A stretch of DNA of 6,886 nucleotides from Lutibacter sp. (GTDB lineage: Bacteria > Bacteroidota > Bacteroidia > Flavobacteriales > Flavobacteriaceae): positions 1-6,886 of the forward strand of contig SDWL01000105.1 in NCBI GenBank assembly GCA_004195315.1, given 5' to 3'. A program made the translations under genes and the position numbers. Below are positions 5,460-6,886 of this stretch, piece after piece. The notes under the pieces were generated by a model. The model ran no database searches. It saw nothing but the letters and a program-made list of their open reading frames with translations, and was not told where the DNA came from. The stretch's first letter is position 1, and the number at the start of each line of letters is the position of its first letter.

Positions 5460-6746
5460 TTATCTTTCTTCAAATGATTTGAATGGACGTAATGCTTCGC
5501 CAGTATATAATTGGCGTGGACGACCAATTGGTTCACCATTTTTACGCATTTCTTTCCATTGTGCAATCCAACCTGGTAAACGTCCAATTGCAAACATAAC
5601 TGTAAACATTTCAACAGGAATACCTAAAGCTCTATAAATAATTCCTGAATAGAAGTCTACATTAGGATATAGTTTACGTTCTGCAAAATACTCATCTTTT
5701 AATGCTACTTCTTCTAAATGTTTAGCAATACTTAAAACTGGGTCGTTCAAATTTAAATCTGCAAATAATTCATCAGCTGCTTTTTTAATGATACGAGCTC
5801 TTGGGTCGAAGTTTTTATAAACTCTATGCCCGAATCCCATTAAACGGAATGGATCATTTTTATCTTTTGCTTTCGCAATAAACTTATCAACATCTCCACC
5901 ATCATTTTGAATTTTTTCTAACATTTCTAATACAGCTTGGTTTGCGCCACCATGAAGTGGACCCCAAAGTGCAGAAACACCTGCAGAAATTGATGCAAAT
6001 AAACCTGCTCCTGATGAACCAACTATACGTACAGTTGATGTTGAACAATTTTGTTCATGATCTTCATGTAATATTAATAACTCATCCAATGCTTTTACTG
6101 CAATTGGATTCATTTTATAATCTTCAGTAGGAATTTTGAACATTAATTGCATAATGTTTTCAATATAACCTAAAGAATTATCAGAATAATTTAAAGGCAA
6201 ACCATTATTTCTTCTATGTGCCCAAGTTGCTAATACAGGAAATTTTCCTAATATTTTCACAACTGCATTGTACATATCGTCTTTACAATTAACGTCAACT
6301 CTTCTAGGATTAAAAGCAGTTAAAGCACTAGTTAAAGAAGATAGCATACCCATAGGGTGAGCTGATTTTGGAAAACCTTCAACAATACCTTTCATCTCTT
6401 CATTAACTAATGAGTAAGATTTAATATCATCTTCAAATTTCTTTAATTCAAATTTTGTTGGTAATTCACCAAAAATTACTAAAAAAGCTACTTCTAGAAA
6501 GTTTGCTTTTTTTGTTAAATCTTCAATTGCATACCCGCGATGACGTAAAATCCCTTTTTCACCATCTAAAAATGTTATTTTACTTGAACATGATCCTGTA
6601 TTCTTAAAACCTGTATCTATAGTTATAACACCATTAGTTACTCCTCTAAGTTTACTAATATCAATGGCAACTTCATTTTCAGTTCCTATTAAAACTGGAA
6701 ACTCATATTTTTTACCATCTACTTCTAAAATTGCTTTATCTAGCAT
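5460..6746 (-). CDS. gltA: Citrate synthase, type II (large, hexameric-type)
   Basis: Condenses oxaloacetate with acetyl-CoA to give citrate, the entry step of the TCA cycle, in the cytoplasm. The 428 residues match the E. coli GltA length (427). The N-terminal domain of type II enzymes is complete (DKAILEVDGKKYEFPV, then TGSCSSKITFLDGEKGILRHRGY at 50-72). Active-site motifs are intact: LHEDHEQNCSTSTVR (226-240), GPLHGGANQAV (262-272) with His265, GFGHRVYKNFDPRA (304-317) with His307, and PNVDFYSG (361-368) with Asp364. GRLPGWIAQWKEM (388-400) and GRPRQLYTG (408-416) supply CoA/oxaloacetate-binding arginines. The first ATG gives the canonical start MLDKAILEV. It is followed by its own terminator and then by the arginine-type pentein cluster on the same strand. 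The upstream region runs into the adapter after about 120 bases. Nothing in the sequence suggests loss of function. Confidence 0.98.
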   Translation of the reverse strand: MLDKAILEVDGKKYEFPVLIGTENEVAIDISKLRGVTNGVITIDTGFKNTGSCSSKITFLDGEKGILRHRGYAIEDLTKKANFLEVAFLVIFGELPTKFELKKFEDDIKSYSLVNEEMKGIVEGFPKSAHPMGMLSSLTSALTAFNPRRVDVNCKDDMYNAVVKILGKFPVLATWAHRRNNGLPLNYSDNSLGYIENIMQLMFKIPTEDYKMNPIAVKALDELLILHEDHEQNCSTSTVRIVGSSGAGLFASISAGVSALWGPLHGGANQAVLEMLEKIQNDGGDVDKFIAKAKDKNDPFRLMGFGHRVYKNFDPRARIIKKAADELFADLNLNDPVLSIAKHLEEVALKDEYFAERKLYPNVDFYSGIIYRALGIPVEMFTVMFAIGRLPGWIAQWKEMRKNGEPIGRPRQLYTGEALRPFKSFEER

Positions 6747-6795
6747 CGTTTATATATATATCTTTTATAGTGTTAATAATTTATTTATAATGAAA

Positions 6796-6803
6796 CGAAT
6801 ATA
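6796..6803 (-). promoter_or_regulatory. Weak candidate -7 element for gltA
   Basis: On the minus strand these bases read TATATTCG, one mismatch from TAnnTTTG, about 50 bases before the gltA start codon. At the 19-bp distance the upstream triplet reads TTA instead of TTG. The surrounding 120 bases (6747-6867) are extremely AT-rich and hold no gene or stable hairpin, so a chance match is likely. Confidence 0.22.
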
Positions 6804-6867
6804 ATAATTTTCACCTTAATTTTAACTGATTTTTATCATTCATTGATTAAAATGTATAACATGTTAC

Positions 6868-6886
6868 CTGTCTCTTATACACATCT
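6868..6886 (-). other. Nextera/Tn5 mosaic-end adapter (sequencing artefact)
   Basis: The last 19 bases, CTGTCTCTTATACACATCT, are the exact reverse complement of the first 19, the tagmentation adapter. The last genomic base is 6867. The nine bases next to the two adapters differ (AGATATTCA on the left, ACATGTTAC on the right), so there is no 9-bp Tn5 target duplication and no sign of a real transposon insertion or of a closed circle. Confidence 0.98.

Noticed and set aside
5360..5614. 84-codon open frame on the minus strand across the gltA/DDAH-like junction
   Set aside because: Overlaps the conserved C-terminus of citrate synthase, the terminator and the DDAH-like start in another frame; no family resemblance.
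5942..6130. 62-codon open frame on the plus strand
   Set aside because: Antisense to the active-site region of citrate synthase; a reading-frame shadow.
6747..6867. Possible regulatory RNA or riboswitch upstream of gltA
   Set aside because: The region is very AT-rich with no stable stem-loop or recognised motif; only a weak promoter-like match was found.
1..6886. Natural composite transposon bounded by inverted 19-bp ends
   Set aside because: The ends equal the engineered mosaic-end adapter exactly, no transposase gene is present, and the adjacent nine bases are not duplicated.

Overview
This is an AT-rich stretch of chromosome, most likely from a member of the Bacteroidetes, probably Flavobacteriaceae. 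The evidence is the gene families present, the absence of clear Shine-Dalgarno sequences before A/T-rich starts, and a perfect Bacteroidetes-type promoter (TTG, 19 bp, TAnnTTTG) at 283-312. Both ends are artificial: 1-19 and 6868-6886 are the 19-bp Nextera/Tn5 mosaic-end adapter in inward-facing orientation, so only 20-6867 is genomic. This also gives the first reading frame a false start (MCIRDR...).

Plus strand, left half: the 3' end of a protein that resembles the C-terminus of flavobacterial PspC-domain proteins (21-239); a DUF2807/head-GIN lipoprotein with seven SSG repeats, its own promoter and a terminator (332-1111); then a 598-codon gene (1240-3036). I read the latter as a divergent nitronate-monooxygenase-like flavin TIM-barrel protein with an added cysteine-rich region. 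Its upstream region holds a -7 box bracketed by a perfect 9-bp inverted repeat, and just upstream a 12-bp match to the core of the Fur box. This gene and its control region are the least ordinary part of the window.

Minus strand, right half, in transcription order: type II citrate synthase gltA (6746-5460), a terminator, then a tight three-gene cluster. The cluster comprises a DDAH/amidinotransferase-like pentein (5385-4471), a CtlX-like pentein (4467-3529; 3-bp gap) and a cysteine-rich Rrf2-family regulator (3516-3106; 12-bp gap). The two penteins keep complete Glu/His/Cys-type catalytic motifs and probably act on arginine or citrulline-type guanidino/ureido compounds. The Rrf2 protein has the Cys pattern of an Fe-S sensor. 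A 15-bp perfect hairpin (3046-3079) serves as a two-way terminator between the Rrf2 gene and the convergent 598-codon gene.

How the parts work together is partly inference. The left pair looks like an envelope-stress/unknown-function module. The right cluster looks like arginine/citrulline catabolism next to a TCA-cycle gene. The Rrf2 regulator could control its own operon, the neighbouring cysteine-rich flavoprotein, or both. No mobile elements, CRISPR arrays, tRNAs or rRNAs were seen.
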